Shown here: positions 61,935 to 64,000 of the stretch, piece after piece | How the letters are laid out: each line of letters starts with the position of its first letter | Numbering within the stretch: the first letter of the stretch is position 1 | NCBI RefSeq assembly: GCF_000165735.1 | Contig: NZ_GL538208.1 | Location: 746,074-810,073 of the forward strand | DNA length: 64,000 nucleotides | DNA from: Megasphaera micronuciformis F0359 | Lineage (GTDB): Bacteria; Bacillota; Negativicutes; Veillonellales; Megasphaeraceae | Reading direction: 5' to 3' | The notes under the pieces: model-generated | The model's database searches: none | What the model was told of the DNA's origin: nothing | What the model saw: the letters and a program-made list of their open reading frames with translations, nothing else | Program-made: the position numbers and the translations under genes

Positions 61935-62258
61935 ATGTTACGTTCTTTATTATATTTTCTAATTGCCGGTATTTGTGAAATAGGCGGCGGTTATTTAGTT
62001 TGGATTTCATTGCGTGAACAACGTGGTATATTCTATTTTATTGCCGGTGCGGCCGTCCTCGTTTTATACGGTATTGTTCCCACTTTCCAACCCGCTTCAT
62101 TTGAAAAAGTCTACGCCGCTTACGGCGGTGTCTTTATCGTCTTATCTCTTTTATGGGGTCTTTGGGTAGACGGGCATATTCCCGATCGATTCGATTGTCT
62201 GGGAGCTTTATTGTGCCTCATCGGTGTCTGGTTTATTATGTACGCGCCTCGTCAGTAA
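61935..62258 (+). CDS. ynfA: YnfA family membrane protein
   Basis: 107 residues from the ATG at 61935, which has GGAGG 8 bases upstream. Four membrane helices; matches UPF0060 (LRSLLYFLIAGICEIGGGYLVW, GRxYAAYGGVF-like AAYGGVFIVLSLLWGLWVDG, DxxGAxxCLIGV). YnfA proteins are SMR-like; some remove quaternary ammonium compounds. Single gene with promoter and terminator. Confidence 0.9.
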   Translation: MLRSLLYFLIAGICEIGGGYLVWISLREQRGIFYFIAGAAVLVLYGIVPTFQPASFEKVYAAYGGVFIVLSLLWGLWVDGHIPDRFDCLGALLCLIGVWFIMYAPRQ

Positions 62259-62293
62259 AAAAAGGGGAAAAGAAAATCTTTTCCCCTTTTTTT
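62257..62293. terminator. Shared terminator of ynfA and the HAD gene
   Basis: 17-bp perfect repeat (AAAAAAAGGGGAAAAGA arm) with a 3-base loop; T7 on the plus strand and on the minus strand. Confidence 0.9.
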
Positions 62294-62298
62294 AACTT

Positions 62299-62982
62299 TC
62301 AGTGTATGAGTCGAGTCATTTCCGCAGAAGCCGGTAAATGCGTAAATAAACGCCACGGCTTTTGTTCAGCCAACACATCCTTGTCGTAATGTCCTGTCGC
62401 TACTGAAATCGTTTTAGCCCCTATGGCCTTACCGCATTGAATGTCGTAAATCGTATCGCCGATGACATATATAGCTTCAATATCCTCACCCCACTCACGG
62501 CGGGCAATATCATAGGCATGTCGTGCCAAATCGTCGCGCATGTAAAACTCTTCGGCAAACCCGGAGTGTTCAAAATCAAAATACCTATCCAACCCGAAAA
62601 CTTCCAATTTCAGCTTGGCTCCGTATCGACTGTTACCGGTCATCAGTAACTGAACGACCTGCGGATCTCGATGAAAATAATCCAGGTTTTCCTTTACATT
62701 CTTCAAAACACGGCTGCTTTCCCTTGTTTTTTTCAACCAGGTAAGCAAACTTTGTTCATATTCACGACAAAAGGCAAAGACTTCCTCATCTGTCGGCATG
62801 ACACCTCGTGCCTGATACAAAAGTTGCTGACAAATATAGTTGTCCGTCCGACCGCCGGCGGAAATCTGCGGAATAGCGGTATTGTCACCCATAAGTCGAT
62901 GAAATACATCGTAAATAGCGTGCATACCGGCCATGCCTGTATTAATCATCGTTCCGTCTATATCCCAATATAAGAGTTTCAC
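62299..62982 (-). CDS. HAD-superfamily hydrolase (phosphoglycolate phosphatase-like)
   Basis: 227 residues. Motif I DIDGTMINT at 7-15, motif II TGN at about 115, motif IV VIGDTIYDI with Asp. Cap of about 90 residues (residues 15-105) is helical, C1-type. Likely phosphatase of a small phosphorylated metabolite; substrate unknown. Alone between converging ynfA and the ackA gene. Confidence 0.82.
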   Translation of the reverse strand: MKLLYWDIDGTMINTGMAGMHAIYDVFHRLMGDNTAIPQISAGGRTDNYICQQLLYQARGVMPTDEEVFAFCREYEQSLLTWLKKTRESSRVLKNVKENLDYFHRDPQVVQLLMTGNSRYGAKLKLEVFGLDRYFDFEHSGFAEEFYMRDDLARHAYDIARREWGEDIEAIYVIGDTIYDIQCGKAIGAKTISVATGHYDKDVLAEQKPWRLFTHLPASAEMTRLIH

Positions 62983-63003
62983 ACGTACCTCCGCTTGCGA
63001 AAA

Positions 63004-63035
63004 AAGACGGCAGCTTCCGATGAAGCTGCCGTCTT
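63004..63035 (-). terminator. Terminator of ackA
   Basis: AAGACGGCAGCTTC/GAAGCTGCCGTCTT 14-bp perfect helix with a 4-base loop; T6 on the minus strand. Confidence 0.9.
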
Positions 63036-63041
63036 CGATAA

Positions 63042-64000
63042 TTATCGAGCCGAAACAATGTCTTTCGTATCGCGGGCAATCATAATTTCTTCATTTGTCG
63101 GAATTACGTACAAAGCACAAGTGGAATCATCCGTACTGATGCACGTATCTTTACCGCGTACATTATTACGTTCTTCATCAAGAACGGCACCCAAGTATTC
63201 AAGTCCATTGCAAATAGCGGCACGGTCTTCAATACCGTTTTCGCCGACGCCTGCCGTAAAGGTGATAACATCAACACCGCCCATAGCTGCCGCCAAAGCA
63301 CCGATTAACTTACGTACCTGATAATGGAACATATCTAAGGCAAGCTGAGCACGTTTATTACCTGCCGCAGCCGCTTCCCCTAAATCACGGAAGTCGCTGG
63401 AAACGCCGGAAATACCGAGAACCCCGGACTTTTTATTCATAATCGTATCCATTTCCTTAGTCGTGAAACCATGCTTGTCCATGAGCGTAACTACGATAGC
63501 CGGGTCAATATCGCCGCAACGCGGACCCATAAGCATGCCTGCCAAAGGAGTAAAGCCCATCGTCGTATCAACACATTTACCGTTTTGGATAGCCGCCAAG
63601 GAAGAACCGTTGCCCAAGTGGCAGTTGATAATGCGCAAATCTTCTTTTTTCTTACCCATTACTTCAGCAATTCTATCGGCTACATAGCGATGGCTCGTGC
63701 CGTGGAAGCCGTAACGACGAATTCCGTCGTTTTCATAGTATTCATAAGGCAAGCCGTACATATAAGCTTTTGCCGGCATCGTTTGATGGAAAGAAGTATC
63801 AAAGACGGCAACTTGCGGTACATTCGGCATAATAGCTTCGCAAGCTTTAATCCCTACAATGTTGGGAGGATTGTGAAGCGGTGCAAAAGCGGAGCACTTT
63901 TCAAGGGCTTTCATAACTTCGTCCGTAATTAAAGTGGAAGCCGCGAATTCTTCACCGCCGTGAACGACACGATGACCCACAGCATCGATTTCGTCCATGG
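63042..64000 (-). CDS. ackA: Acetate kinase, N-terminus cut by window edge
   Basis: About 319 residues of the C-terminal part; roughly 80 N-terminal residues lie outside. Conserved [29 protein letters not shown]-like [46 protein letters not shown] and TAGVGENG. Family consensus MGTRSGDID reads MGPRCGDID here. It interconverts acetyl phosphate and acetate, giving ATP; it follows the por step in this pathway. Confidence 0.96.
   Translation of the reverse strand, partial: MDEIDAVGHRVVHGGEEFAASTLITDEVMKALEKCSAFAPLHNPPNIVGIKACEAIMPNVPQVAVFDTSFHQTMPAKAYMYGLPYEYYENDGIRRYGFHGTSHRYVADRIAEVMGKKKEDLRIINCHLGNGSSLAAIQNGKCVDTTMGFTPLAGMLMGPRCGDIDPAIVVTLMDKHGFTTKEMDTIMNKKSGVLGISGVSSDFRDLGEAAAAGNKRAQLALDMFHYQVRKLIGALAAAMGGVDVITFTAGVGENGIEDRAAICNGLEYLGAVLDEERNNVRGKDTCISTDDSTCALYVIPTNEEIMIARDTKDIVSAR

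Overview
The window looks like a chromosomal segment of a diderm, anaerobic Firmicute of the class Negativicutes, probably a Veillonella/Megasphaera-type organism. The main evidence is the tandem set of outer-membrane proteins with an N-terminal SLH domain and a porin-like barrel (OmpM type), next to typical Firmicutes genes: ireB, a DUF1292 gene, a bifunctional Rel/Spo protein, fhs, hemZ, sufCBDSU, the SCIFF peptide system and a ydaO-type riboswitch. Pyruvate:ferredoxin oxidoreductase and acetate kinase point to anaerobic acetogenic energy metabolism. I saw no insertion sequence, prophage, integrase or CRISPR array.

Layout. 1-1231: 3' part of pfkA (cut by the window edge) and aroK, both on the minus strand. 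1379-8839: a compact, overlapping 12-gene type IV pilus-like cluster on the minus strand (pilB-pilT-pilC-pilin-prepilin peptidase-four minor pilins-PilM/N/O-like). It ends at a terminator just before aroK, and no secretin gene is visible. 8993-10713: an AsmA-like membrane protein and tRNA-Ser(CGA) on the plus strand. 10827-21832: seven tandem ompM-type genes, all minus, each with its own terminator. Six have a recognisable promoter, and four have a conserved structured 5' leader. 22122-27682: nudix hydrolase, leuS, a GH18 family protein, and lgt. 27759-32726: sufC-B-D-S-U. 32839-34636: SCIFF precursor scfA, maturase scfB and a small membrane protein. 34700-38937: an unknown gene, nth, a small CCG-cysteine protein, fchA and fhs (with a ZTP riboswitch). 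39291-50667: a long overlapping minus-strand run recJ-rsh-dtd-MBL hydrolase-perM-fur-hemZ-hisS-aspS. 50870-56111: por with a long leader and a divergent LysR gene coupled to a small membrane protein. 56212-59814: alaS-ireB-ruvX-DUF1292. 59895-64000: NlpC/P60 hydrolase under a c-di-AMP riboswitch, a polyprenyl-type glycosyltransferase, ynfA, a HAD phosphatase, and the 3' part of ackA.

The most interesting signal is in the ompM array. Four of the seven genes carry, in a leader of roughly 70-175 nt, a near-identical core AGAGG(A/C)AACATGGACAACTC enclosed by an outer helix. The helix sequence differs completely between copies but still pairs, as expected for a structured cis-acting RNA. The core also contains a Shine-Dalgarno-like sequence and an AUG opening a short reading frame (Met-Asp-Asn-Ser...). 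In two copies that frame ends in an ATGA overlap with the ompM start codon. I know of no described element matching it. The other three ompM genes lack it, so the paralogs fall into at least two regulatory classes.
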